From assembly GCA_023055425.1 (NCBI GenBank), contig JALGPY010000035.1, forward strand, positions 859,501 to 923,500: 64,000 bases of DNA. Reading direction: 5' to 3'. Below the pieces are notes generated by a model. The model made no database searches and was not told the DNA's origin. It saw nothing but the letters and a program-made list of their open reading frames with translations. This document shows, piece after piece, positions 31,733-43,670 of this stretch. Within the stretch, counting starts at the first letter, position 1. The number at the start of each line of letters is the position of its first letter. The stretch is from Linanthus parryae (taxonomy: Eukaryota > Streptophyta > Magnoliopsida > Ericales > Polemoniaceae). The translations under genes were made by a program, and so were the position numbers.

Positions 31733-32784
31733 ATGATTTCAGGATTGATGTTGAAGATTGACATATTCACAGGAGGGAACAAATTCAGTCCGTGGAAGAT
31801 AAAGATGGAGGCCTAGCTTAAATTCCATGTTTTGTGGGCTCATTTGACTGCTAAAAAGGGAGGCATGGATTATTGAACATCTGACTTTGAGGTATTGGAG
31901 GAGAAGGCACACTCAACAATTATGCTGTGCTTATCGGATGACGTGATCATCGCGATTGCAAATCAGAAGAAGTGGCAAAGCTATGGCTCAAGTTGGAGAG
32001 TCTCTATATGAGGAAGAGTCTCACTAGCAAGTTGATTCTAAAGAAAAGTCTCTTGACATTGCTGATGCTCGAAGGAACAACTATCAATGATTACCTTGAT
32101 CAATTGAATACAATTCTTTTAGATTTGCGTAATATTGACGAGAAGGTGGGTGATGAGGATGCCACACTTTGGTTATTGATCTCTCTACCCACATCATACG
32201 AGAACTTTTTTTCAGTCATTCGTTGTGAACAAGGATGACTTATCTCTGGGGGTGGTCATATCGGCACTCCGTGCTAGGGAACTGCGCCATAGGGGTGTAG
32301 GAATAGGTACATAGGACCATGCTTCCGGCTTGATGGCAATTGGTGGAAGCAATAAGGGTAAGAAGAACAAGAAGAAGCAATTCTTCGATTCTAAGTTATC
32401 AAGGATATTTTTTCTTGGTTCAAAGAGAAGGGGTACTGAAAGAGGGATTGCCCAAAATGAGGCCAACAGGGACAACATGACTCTGAATCCGTGGTAGAGA
32501 AGGAGAATTCATCTGAGGATGATTTGGCGGATGATGTCGCGCATGAACCGGATGCGTGGTTTCTTGACCCTGGGGCTTCTTATCATATCTGTTCTAATAG
32601 GGAGCTATTTGCAAGCGACAACTATGCAGATGGAGGATCCACTCATATGGAAAACGGAGCTGTTTGCAAGGTCATAGGAAAAGTTTGAGTTAGATTCAAG
32701 ACGGTGGATGGAAATACATGCACACTGAAGGAGGTGAGACACGTACCACTTTTCGCAAAGAATATGATTTATTTGAGTTTACTT
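31733..32784 (+). pseudogene. copia gag-protease fragment
   Basis: Starts MISGLMLKIDIFTGGNKFSP at 31733. A stop follows at residue 28, then gag continues (LWLKLESLYMRKSLTSKLIL, INDYLDQLNTILLDLRNIDE, LLISLPTSYENFF). A zinc-knuckle region is decayed near 32400-32470. The protease motif DPGASYHICSNRELFASD (DSGAS type) is at 32570-32625, followed by VRFKTVDGNTCTLKEVRHVP. It is cut at 32784 by the copia-A1 LTR. It has several stops and at least one frameshift. Different family from copia-A. Confidence 0.8.
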
Positions 32785-33995
32785 TTTTGGAATAGATGCC
32801 CTTGAGGCAATATAATTTAGTATGAACATTATTTTGGCTAGAATAAACATTATATTATTTTGGAGATATTTAATATAATGAATTCCTTAGATTACAAAGG
32901 TGTTGTTTATCTTAAATATCCCTTGTCGATTATATTGATTAACAGGACGATCAACTATAGACTAGTTTGCGGGTAGATTGGTATGGAGATACCAAGTCTA
33001 GCATATGGGTATGCATTAGGGGTAATGGCGTACTGGAATGACCGACTGATGCGCAAACTAACGTGCTAATCGCAAGTATACGAATCTCGTAATACCGGGT
33101 GTATTTTAACTCATGTGATCGTTCCCACGAGGACTATTTTGAGTTTTTCGAGAAATCAGTTTTAACTTGCAGAGTGTAAAATGAGGAGTAGTTTAGGATT
33201 GTGATTAACTATAAACTAAAGATAAACGAATAAAACGTAAATATTTTTTTGTGACGTTTTTCTGAACATCTTGAAAGTTTGTAAATCCAGGGTTTGGAAT
33301 ATTAGGTCCCGGGATCCCCTAGGGTTTCTTCAGAGTTATGTTCTTCGTTTTGATATGAAAACACTCAGCAGGTTAATTACCCGTGCCACGTATCGATTGT
33401 GCAGTAACCTTTCAGATTCCACACGCTGTCACGATCCTGCAGACTTTTGGATTCCTGTTAAGCTGCCTAAGTCTGCAGTCTCGTTCTAAGTCTGCTTGGG
33501 TTTCTAACCTGTCCTGATGGCCCGGGTCAAATTCTCTAACAGTTGGTCTATACGTTTTGGCTAGCCCTATCTCCCTTTCTCTGATCGGTCTATCAGGGTA
33601 AGGTACTAAATCTTGTGTTTTCTTCCTAACCCTAACCTGACGTTTTCACCTACAGGCTCGGGTATGTAGCAATTCTAGTTCACGACTCCGATCATGCATA
33701 AACAAATATAATCAAAGACATAATAACTGATAATACTGCTGAATTAAAATAACGTAATCATGAATTCATACTCAAACCGCAGAACAATGTCTGAAAACGA
33801 AACCCTAGGTTCACCGAGAACCTAGGTAAAAGGTTTAGCTACTAAACAACATAACGAATTAACAAAGTTTCTGAAATTAAGAGAGAGATAAGATCAAACT
33901 AAGTCTTCGGATCTGGATGAGTGCTTCCGTGCTCTCCGGGGATGCTTAGACTTCTCCTCGGATAAATTGTATGTTTAAAACGAGTCTGGACGAGT

Positions 33996-34005
33996 CTTTA
34001 TATAG
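33996..34005 (-). promoter_or_regulatory. TATA box, Athila-3 3' LTR
   Basis: CTATATAAAG on the minus strand, in the same flanking context (GACTCGTCC downstream) as in Athila-1. Confidence 0.7.
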
Positions 34006-34172
34006 TGCTGGAGAAGTTTCTGGAACTTGCCTTTATTTACGAAACTGTGACTACCCGAAACTGCCTCAATTTTTGTGATGTTTTCTTCATTTTCTGCTGC
34101 TGTTTTTTGTACCCTTTAAATACGCAGCCATGGTCTTCACTTGAGCTGTTTTCTTCATTTTCTGCTGCTGTT

Positions 34173-34384
34173 TGCGTATTATACGCAGCCTGCTGCATAA
34201 AATACGCAGCCAGGGTCTTCTTCTGTGCCTTTTGCTCCTCTTTTCTGCGTATTTTCTCCCCCTGGCTGCGTATAATACGCAAGATGCTACGTAAAATACG
34301 CAGACAGGGGAGAAAACTGGCCAAAAACCTTCTCCTGCCCTGCTGTCTGCGTATAATACGCAGCCTGTCTGCGTAAAATACGCA
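34173..34384. repeat. three heterotypic palindrome pairs, Athila-3 3' LTR
   Basis: Pairs start at 34173/34194, 34267/34288 and 34348/34370. The first member is TGCGTATAATACGCA-like and the second TGCGTAAAATACGCA-like. Start-to-start spacing is 21, 21 and 22 bp. Confidence 0.9.
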
Positions 34385-34666
34385 GCCAGCAAGGCAGGCT
34401 GCTCTTTTTCTGCCTCTTTTGCCTTCTGCTGCATTCCCGATAAATTCCTACTGCATTCTTGAGCCTTGTTCCTGCATAGACAACACGAATACACTCGCGA
34501 TCATATTCGATAAAAGTACGGAAAATGCATAATTTTATAAAGAGAAAATAACTGTCTTGTTCCTAAAATCGAGGCCTTCCGGGTGTGAAAATTGGCTAAA
34601 ACATGATTTTTCAGCACAAAAGCACACAAACTGAGCTATAAGATAACCCCTATTTTGGCGTTATCA

Positions 34667-36529
34667 AATACCCCCACGCTAAATATTGCTTGTCCCGAGC
34701 AATCCCCGTGCATACTATCCTGCTTGCATACCACTCTGTCTTTGCAAAACCGTCCCTGCCGTGTATACACTACCTTTGGCATACTCCCTGCAATTGCATA
34801 CTCTTTCGATCCGAACCGTATAACCAGACGACTCGATAGAAAGACCAACTCAGACAGAATATACACGGACTCAATACACAATGACTCAAAAAGTACTTAA
34901 AATAATTTATTTTTGGTGAGATCGGGCAATCTCCAAAACATAGCCGGTGTGTCCTCAAGACCTCACCCTTTTTCCAGACAGTACTTCCCTGCAAGCGGTC
35001 GGTAAGTCCGAACAGATTTCTCTGGTGGATTTAAGCATTGGACCCAAGTATTGTTACTTTTGCTATCAACCTGAGCAAATCCCTAGTTAACCTACCATCC
35101 GAGCTATTTCCGAATCAAGGTTCTAAGCCTAACATGTAGGATAAATATATGTGTATAGGCACGGCACAGTCCTACTCGTTATGACATTCTCACAATTTCC
35201 CCAAACTCACACCCCTTACTGAGTTCCCGAAAAACTGCCTGAAACAACTAAGTTCCTGCCTTCTCAATCTCCCTGACCCCCGGTTTGTCTTCGCCGTTCT
35301 CGCGGCCACAAATGTGAAGCGGTGCAAATGTCTCGAAAATCGTGCTACTCACTCAGCTTTTTGACTCAATAACAAAAATAACTAAAAGCTGCAAAACTAC
35401 AACATTTCTTTTTTTTTTTCTTTTTGTTTTTCTATATATTTTTCTGTTTTTTTTAAAGATGCTTTATATACATGAATACACGAATAACAATAAATAAACG
35501 GACTAAAGCTAAGTGATTGAAAATAAACTGCCGTCGTGGGGTGTGAAAGATGTCCTCATGTGAAGTACCCCCACACTAATCCTGAAGCGCTGATCCTGTA
35601 GTCGGAATGATACTGTGCAGTCCCACCGAACCTCCTCATCATCAAAGATGTAGAAAAACGGCACAACCACCAATTAACCTTACAACCCCCGAACCCCATT
35701 TGTGCGGAAAGATATCTCGCACGCGACTAACTCCTCCCGTGGTCACTATGTAATGCAGTGATCCACCTCCGAAAATTAATGCAGTCGCCACTAACTCACC
35801 CTGTCCTTCCCTCGAAAAACGTGTCAATGTCAAAACTGTCCAAAACTGATATACCATGAAGCACTCCCATCTAAAACCCTCCCTAACTCACTCCCTCTGT
35901 CATAACTCGTAGAATTGCCAACTAACGACTAATGAAGGTCTTAAAGAAGGCTTCCTAGGCTACAGTGGATATGAATAAAAGGGGTAAATGGCTTCAAACG
36001 GGTTTACTAGTTGGATGTAGGGGTAAGAAACAGGACGTGAGGTCCCTTGATAGCCAGTCACTCCACCGAAAGATGCGATGACCGTGACGGCGCCCGTGGG
36101 CGGGTTGTCGACTACCTAGATGACGGTGGTGTGGCAACTAGTCGGATCCTTAACTCAGGTGATATCTACTTGCGGATTCCAAGGGTCACTGGCTCTCACC
36201 TATCTACTATACCTCGGTGCAAGTTTTCTTTTCCGTCAAAGGGTTTAACCTCAATTTCTTGCCAGTTTCTGTTATCTTGATTGCCCTTTCTCAAAATTTT
36301 CCGAATTCTTAATTTTTAGGATTTTCTGATTTTTTTTTTTGATTTTTTTAGATACACACAATGCAAGGCCAGAATATTTGTGGTGGGTTGACTCAAATAA
36401 CGAAAATATGCAGACTCAAAAAATAAAATAAAAACTGAAAATAAATATGAAAAAACGTGCAAACCAGGTTAATGCAGACATGACTCCCACCCCCACACCA
36501 AGAGGTGGCATGCCCTCATGGCACTGACT
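34667..36529 (-). other. Athila-3 3' untranslated region
   Basis: No gene. Follows the Athila-1 3' UTR block for block (CGCGGCCACAAATGTGAAG at 35301-35319; the ACCTCCTCATCA region at 35630; the conserved block 36008-36148), with T-rich runs at 35405-35460 and 36330-36350. Confidence 0.8.
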
Positions 36530-38020
36530 CCTCTAGACTGTACGGCGGGTCTGACCCGGTCTCGGAGGAACCGGACATGCTGCTGGGTGAGCTGCTGGTC
36601 TGCCGGAATCTGGCACTACTAGACTGTCGTGGGCGCGAGCTCAACGATTGGCGTGGCAGTGAGCTCGATGACTGTCGGGACTGTGTCCGGGATTCTTACC
36701 GACTGCTAGGTGGCCGTGATCCGGATCTGTGGCAAACTCACTCGAGCTGGCCTCGTCCGACCAGCTGGTAGTGTAGTCACTGGAATAGGAGGCAGGGAAA
36801 ATAATGGGCAGGGGCACATCTCGGCCCGCATGTCGGGCGGCCTCTCGCTGCTCCTCTCGGATGGCAGTAATAGCGTCGCCATGATCTTTGACCATCTTCT
36901 TCTGGGTCCTGTTTGTGTGCTTTAGGTGTTCAAAATTTTTCCCTAAGTTCTTAAGCATCTTCTCACCAAGGGACTCCTGGCGAGCACGACATCCCTCAAC
37001 TCCCTCCTCAACTCGGGCCAACCTACGGTTCATGACCGAAAGCGGTGGCGGACCGGTCGCACCTTTCGTGCTAGGTATGGCTCTCTGACTCGGCCCGGCT
37101 CTCTGGCTCGATTCCCCGTGGTCATGGGTGGACTGAGAACGCCTAAGTCTAGACGCTCCCGTCCCCCGAGTGGGTCTATCCTGGGTCGATCTCCTCCTAG
37201 GGGCAGGGGCAGGGACATGCTCATCCTCCTCCATAGGGTCAGCATCAAGGTCAATCACTGGGTCATTCGGTCCCTGACCCCCCTCTAATCTTCCTACAGA
37301 CCTTAAGTATAGGGGGTAGCCAGTCACCCTCTCTCTCCGCGATGGGAATCTGGTAGATACGAGCCAGTTGGATAATCAGGTTGCTATACCCGAGTCCCTT
37401 CCGGCTCGCGGAGTCTCCTGAATGTAGGCCCAAGTCAGATAGGCGACATCGATCCTCCTACACATCATCAGACAATACACGATAAGGGTAGACTCATTCT
37501 CGAGGTGGGTAAAGTGCTGGATCCCCACAATGCGGTTCACCACCCACTCGGCCCCACGATGGAGGGTTGTTGTTAGCCAACTGGTACGCACACGGCTCTT
37601 GGGATGGTGAAATCCCGTAAGCCTGCCTAATGGACTCGGGGGTCAGCGTATATAGTCGCGACGGCAATAGACCCACCGCGTGTCAGTGTTTTCGGCATCG
37701 CCATCATATAACAGGTTGCAAAAGAACTCCCTAGTTAATGTCGAACTAGACGCACCCTCAAATCCAGTTAGTGATGTGTCAAAAATGTCTGCTCGACTGG
37801 CAAAATTCACCATCTGAAAAGGCATCCTATCCTCATCTACTTCATAACGGCAATCCTTAGCCAACCTATAGTTCAGCTTCTTACCCGTCAGATAATAGGT
37901 ATGGGCTGCGCAATTCACAAAACGGTAACTGTCATAGTAATTCGGCCTAAGGTCTTTGGCAGGGATATCAACTGGCTCGTGTCCACGGTCCGGGTCTATG
38001 ACAGGTTTGACCAAATCCAT
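36530..38020 (-). pseudogene. Athila-3 envelope-position ORF
   Basis: Starts MDLVKPVIDPDRGHEPVDIP at 38020 and is homologous along its length to 10487-12328 (FRFVNCAAHTYYLTGKKLNY region, LTREFFCNLLYDG, AEWVVNRIVGIQHFTHLENE, then the charged block AITAIREEQREAARHAGRD). Several frame breaks separate the segments 38020-37643, 37591-37376 and 37327-36641, and the low-complexity tail is shorter. The conserved charged block despite divergence suggests past selection on the protein. Confidence 0.82.
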
Positions 38021-38634
38021 GACAATAAATATGAAAAAACGAGCAGAAACAGAAATTTACAATATGTGCACGTGAATTCATGCGTCTCAGCAAATAAGCC
38101 CCCTAAGATCTACCAGAGGTCCACACGGCATGGAAACTGAGAAAAACTACAGAAGTAATGACCCGGCTACGGGTCGTGCTTAAAACGGAAAAATAAAGAG
38201 AGGGAGTGAAATTTGGACCTTCCCACAAAGAGGGTGAAGTGCAAAATCCGGCAAGGTTATCGCCGGAAAAGTCAACTTTGCCGGAATGAAAATCCGGGCA
38301 CACCCACACGTAGCTTTCTTCCTCCTCTTCAACCTTTCCTTCTACGAATTTTTCCGGTTTTGCTTCAAACTCTATGAATATGAGATTTTCCTCAAGAACA
38401 CCCTTCGGTTTCCATCAACCCCCACACTAGCTCGATGCAAATTTCTGAAAACCGAGACTAGTTCCGTGCTCCTTGCGACGAGGAGATTCCATATATGCCT
38501 TCGATTTTTTATTCCGGGCACTTTTGAAAAATTGGTGTGTTTGAGCTAGAGAGCAATGGAGGTAGAGAGAAAGCTTGAAGGCCAAAAATGACCAAAATGC
38601 CCCTCTCTAAAGCTGGTCAAAAACTGATTATTTG

Positions 38635-39015
38635 TGCGTAGAATACGTATATTGTGCGTATTTTACGGACACAGGGGTAATGGGGCGATCAAAAAATAAA
38701 AAAAAATTGCATTTTTATCTACTGGCTGCGTATAATACGCAGGAAGCTGCGTAAAATACGCAGACATCAGGTAAAATGGATTTTTTTTTTCAAAATTCAA
38801 GAAAAATACAGATTACACTGCTGGCTGCGTATAATACGCAGAACGCTGCGTAAAATACGCAGACAGCAGCAAAAGTAATTTTTCATTTTTTTTTCAAAAA
38901 TCAAGTTTTCCATTGCTGGCTGCGTATAATACGCAGAAACCTGCGTAAAATACGCAGACAGCAGCATTTTTTTCAAACTTTGGTTATTTTGGCATCGGTG
39001 TGCGTAAAATACGCA
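38635..39015. repeat. palindrome pairs between integrase and third ORF, Athila-3
   Basis: Pairs at 38635/38655 (decayed), 38727/38748, 38826/38847 and 38921/38942, and a single unit at 39001. First members are TGCGTATAATACGCA, second TGCGTAAAATACGCA. Spacing is 21 bp in the three intact pairs. A (TC)n microsatellite follows at about 39040-39072. Confidence 0.9.
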
Positions 39016-39035
39016 CACCGTGGGTAGAAGGGGGA

Positions 39036-39074
<39 letters not shown>

Positions 39075-39283
39075 TTCTGTTCCTTTTCGTTTGCTTTGTC
39101 TGCTTCCTCTATGCCTGCACATGCTTAGTTTTCATTAAATACCCACTCATCTCACCTCTCTCAAAAAATTCAAAACTTTAAATAAAATCTATCAATAAAA
39201 TTTAAACTTACTATGTTGGGTTGCCTCCCAACCAGCTTTTGTAATTTACGGTCGACGGCCCGACCCTGTTACCTCAGGTTCGA

Positions 39284-40554
39284 TCACGGGTCGTCGAAGT
39301 AGATTGGATATACCCCGACGACTTCGGCGTTCTCGAGATATGGCTTGATCCGGTTTTTGTTCACCCTGAAGCTCGAGTTGTCTTTTGGATTCTCTAGCTC
39401 AAATGCGCCCCATGAAAATATATTCTTGATGATGAACGACCCCGACCAACGAGATCTCAACTTTTCCGGAAAGAACCTCATTCTTGTGTTGCAGAGAAGT
39501 ACTTTGCCCCCTTCGTTAAACTGCTTTGGCGTGATACGTTGATCATGCCACTTCTTTGTGTTCTCTTTGTAAATTTTGGCGCTTTCAAATGCCGTTCTGC
39601 GGAACTCCTCTAATTCCAGCAGCGCCATCTTTCTCTTATCTCCCGCCAGACTCTCATCCATGTTGAGCAGTTTGATAGCCCAATAGGCCTTATGCTCTAT
39701 CTCAACCGGAAGGTGACACGCTTTCCCAAACACGAGATGGTATGGTGACATTCCCAGTGGTGTTTTGAAGGCTGTCCTGTATGCCCACAGCGCAGTATCC
39801 AGTCTCATCGACCAATCCTTTCGGCCCAGATTTACGATTTCTTGAGAATACCCTTGATCTCTCTGTTTGACACCTCAGCCTGTTCGTTAGTCTGGGGATG
39901 ATAAGACAGTGACACCTTATGGATAGACACCCCGTACTGCTTAAGTACCCTTTCAAACACTTTTTTAATGAAGTGTGACCCTTCATCGCTGATCATTGCT
40001 CTGGGGGTCCCAAATCGTGTAAATATGTTGCGTTTCAGAAAACGCTAAACTGTTGCTGCATCGTTTTTCTGACACGCTATCGCCTCGATCCACTTCGTAA
40101 CATAGTCCACTGCCAGCAGTATGTATAGATTTCCCATAAAAGACGAGAACGACCCCATGAAGTCAATCCCCCATACATCAAAGGGTTCAACTTCCTGCCA
40201 AATAGTCAAAGGCATATCGTCCCTCTGTAACGTAATCCCTGTCCTCTGGCATCTATCACATCCTTGTACATAATCATGACAGTCCTTGTGTGCCGGGCGG
40301 GTCCCTCTGAAGTGACCTCCACACTGAGCCGAGTGACAGTGCCTGATCACGTTCCAGGCCTCGTGGGTCGGAACACACCTTCTTAGAATGTTTTCGGCTC
40401 CCTGCTTGAACAGATACGGGTCGTCCCAGAAATATTGCCGGCTCTCAGAAATAAACCGTTTCCGCGGTGACGGGGTTAGTTCCTCGGGAAGCGTGCCACT
40501 TACCAGATAGTAGGCTATAGCATAGTACCACGGTCTCCCCAGTTTGACTGCCAT
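39284..40554 (-). pseudogene. Athila-3 integrase
   Basis: Two open pieces (40554-40045 and 39808-39284) cover the zinc finger (RHCHSAQCGGHF to GCDRCQRTG), the first catalytic Asp (GIDFMGSFSS), and the C-terminal [20 protein letters not shown]. The central DDE part between 40045 and 39809 is frameshifted. Thirteen codons that in Athila-1 contain the TAG site are deleted here. Confidence 0.85.
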
Positions 40555-40569
40555 AATGTGCTCGTCCGG

Positions 40570-42203
40570 AAAGTTTTACTTGATTGGTACCGGGTTCACC
40601 TTAGCATTCTCAAGCCTGGATAGGTGATCCGCTACTACGTTCTCAACTGCCTTCTTGTCCCGAATTTCCACATCAAATTCCTGCATCAATAATACCCACC
40701 TCAGCAGTCTTGGTTTTGCGTCCTACTTTTCCAGCAGGTATTTCAGGGCACTATGGTCGGTAAAAACGATCACTTTTGATCCGACCAAGTATGGCCTGAA
40801 TTTGTCCAAGGCATATACCACAGAAAGCAGTTCCTTCTCTGTAGTGCCATAATTGATCTGGGCATCGTTGAGTACCCGACTCGCATAATATATCACATGG
40901 AAAACCTTGTCCTTCCGCTGCCCTAAGACTGCACTGACTGCGTAGTCGCTGGCGTCACACATCAGCTCAAACGGAAGTGACCAATCCGGTGTAGTAATAA
41001 CCGGGGTTGTGGTCAGCTTCTCCTTCAAATGGTCAAAGGCCTGTTGACATGGTGAATCAAATTCAAATGGCACGTCTTTTACAAGTAAAGCGCAGAGTGG
41101 CTTTGTGATCCTGGAAAAGTCTTTGATGAACCTCCGGTAAAATCCTGCATGTCCCAGAAAACTCTTGATCTCCTTTACGGTTTTTGGGTTTGGAAGTTTT
41201 TTTATCACCTCGATCTTGGCCCTGTCCACCTCGAGTCCTTTGCTGGAAATTTTGTGACCCAGCACGAGCCCCTCGGTGACCATAAAATGACACTTCTCCC
41301 AATTCAGTACCAAATTCGCCTTCTTGCATCGGATCAGAACCTGGCCCAGGTGATGCAGGCGGTCATTGAAACTGTCCCCGAATAGTGAAAAATCGTCCAT
41401 AAAGACCTCCAGATTTTTTTCGATCTTGTCGGAGAATATCGCCATCATGCATCTCTGGAACGTGGCTGGAGCGTTACACAACCCGAATGGCATGCGCCGG
41501 AATGCAAACGTACCGTATGGGCAGGTAAACGTTGTATTCTCCTGATCTTCCGGGGCTATGCAAATCTGGTTGTACCCGGAATACCCGTCCAGCAAGCAAT
41601 AATAGGCATGATGAGATAGCTTGTCCAACATCTGGTCCATGAATGGTAGCGGGAAGTGGTCTTTCAGTGTTGCATCGTTTAACCTCCGATAGTCCATACA
41701 GATCCGCCAACCTGTAACACTGCGCTGTGCGATCTATTCGTGGTCCTCATTCTGCACCACCGTAATACCCCCCTTTTTGGGCACGCACTGTACCGGGCTG
41801 ATCCAAGTGCTATCTGATATGGGGTATATGATTCCTGCTTCCAGCCACTTCATGACATCCTTGCGCACAACATCCTTCATGTTCGGATTCAGTCTCCGCT
41901 GGGGCTGAATCACCGGTTTCTTACCTTCTTCAATCCTGATCTTTTGCATGCAATAGGAGGGGCTGATCCCCTTAATACACGCAATCGTCCAAGCGATTGC
42001 TTCCTTGTGCTCTCGCAATACTTCCAGCAGTTTCTCCACATGCTCCTGAGATAATAAAGAAGAAACAATTACGGGCAGAGTACTATTATTACAAATGTAT
42101 GCATACCTGAGATGGTTCTGGAGCGGTTTAAGCTCGAGTGCGGGTGGCTCCTTGAGTGACGGAACCAGGATCATCTTCTGCCCGCCATCTTCGTCCCGGT
42201 GCA
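40570..42203 (-). pseudogene. Athila-3 reverse transcriptase and RNase H
   Basis: Reading from TLHRDEDGGQKMILVPSL (42203) through the RT to MDYRRLNDATLKDHFPLP and catalytic FMDDFSLFGDS, then RNase H MCDASDYAVSAVLGQRK and FTDHSALKYLLEK. A stop lies between the two open pieces at about 41700-41733, and another near 40722. Continuation of the gag-protease part on the far side of the inserted solo LTR. Confidence 0.85.
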
Positions 42204-42208
42204 AAGTG

Positions 42209-43665
42209 TGTTGGAATAGATGCCCTAGAGGCAATCTAGTTTAGTATGAATTTATTTTGGCTAGAACATTCATTGTATTATTTATTGGATATTTAATATA
42301 ATAAAGTCCTTAGATTTACAATTGTGTTGTTTATCTTAAATATCCCTAGTCCAGTATAAAGATTAATAGGACAATCATATATAAACTAGTATGGGGTTGG
42401 ATTGATATAGAGATATCATGATCCAACACTTGGGTGTGCATTAAGGGTAATGGCGCACTGGATTGACCCATCTCCGAGAAGGCTACATACACGTTATGTT
42501 AAGTCATAAGTGCTTCTCGTGGTACAATGGTATTGTCATCCTTAGACTTGAAGTCGCTAGATATTCTAGTTGTGGATTATTGTGATTTTGGTAGCGTCAA
42601 ACGCTACACCGTAACTGGGTAGTTATAAAGGCGTGTACCGGATACAATGAGAAGCAAGCTTAGAGATCGTAGTGGACGTAGATAGAATTTGTCCCTCCCA
42701 CATAACAGAAGCAAATATCCGAGGCCACTCGAGGGATAGTGCTTATAGAATGTCTGGCCAGACTCAAATAAATCAATATGGGATATTGATGTTATTTGCA
42801 CGAATAAGGCTATTCCCATTGATCGAGAAACTGTGGATTGGATATACGAGTGTGACTTGTATGTCTCGTGTCCAATCCGGATATAGAGACAAAGGGATGA
42901 GATAATTACTTGTACAAGGTTTGTCGGATGAATATTCTATTAGTTGGCTAGAATGGATGTTTTGCTTGAAATCGCTCCATATTAGCAAATTGTTGCTACC
43001 AACTAGATAGAACCTATGGGGTCACACGCTATATAGAGTTGAACTAGATATGGGAATTAATTCATAGGATTAATTAATTAGAAGGATCACTTTGCAACAC
43101 CTTGCAAACTTAGTAGGACTAATTTGCAAGGAAGGGACTAAACCGAATTCTAGTAGGACTAGAATAGGTCCTTTAGGTAGTTGGCAAGGATTTGTTGGAC
43201 TATATAAAGGATGCTCCTTCCTTCCTTCCTTCCTTCCTTCATTCCTTCCTTCCTTCCTTCCCAAACTTATGAGACTTTAGTTCATAACTTGAGTGGGAGA
43301 GAAGAAAAAGGAGAGAGAGCAAGCAAGCAAGAGGCCGAACGCCCCCCTTGCCGCCGCCCCCTTCCCGTCGGCCCAACAAGGAGGCCGCCACCTCCTTGTT
43401 GCCTCGTGTTGCGTGATTTCTTCTTCCTCTTCCTCCATTACGGGCTAGCATAAAGGAGAAGGAAGATCTAGATCTCAACTCTAGGCGTGGGCCAACTGTA
43501 GAGACGTGACACAATTCATGTTTCAAGTCATCACAGGAGAAACCCTAAGGTGTGTAACTTGATTTTTCCCTTAACATCCTTATGTATCTTGTCCTATGAT
43601 CCTTGGAGGGTATTGCATCGATAAATTATGTTTTTCCGCTGCGTATCCATGATCAAAACCCTACA
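42209..43665 (+). mobile_element. solo LTR of the copia-A family (A2), target duplication AAGTG
   Basis: TGTTGGAATAGATGCC to AACCCTACA, 1,457 bp, flanked by AAGTG at 42204-42208 and 43666-43670. The Athila-3 polyprotein frame continues across it (RAED | TLHRDEDGG). TATA box TATATAAA at 43201-43208, followed by a CTTC-type microsatellite (43216-43262). No internal sequence. Confidence 0.92.
43216..43262 (+). repeat. (CTTC)n microsatellite in solo LTR A2
   Basis: About 47 bp of CTTC units with one imperfect repeat, starting 8 bp after the TATA box, i.e. around or just before the expected transcript start. Confidence 0.85.
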
Positions 43666-43670
43666 AAGTG

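Larger units (their letters stand above)
33047..34666 (-). repeat. Athila-3 3' LTR (1,620 bp)
   Basis: TG...CA LTR paired with 46251-47824. TATA box CTATATAAAG (33996-34005, minus). Palindrome pairs at 34173-34384 lie upstream of it. The polypurine tract GTGGGGGTATT abuts at 34667-34677. Confidence 0.92.
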
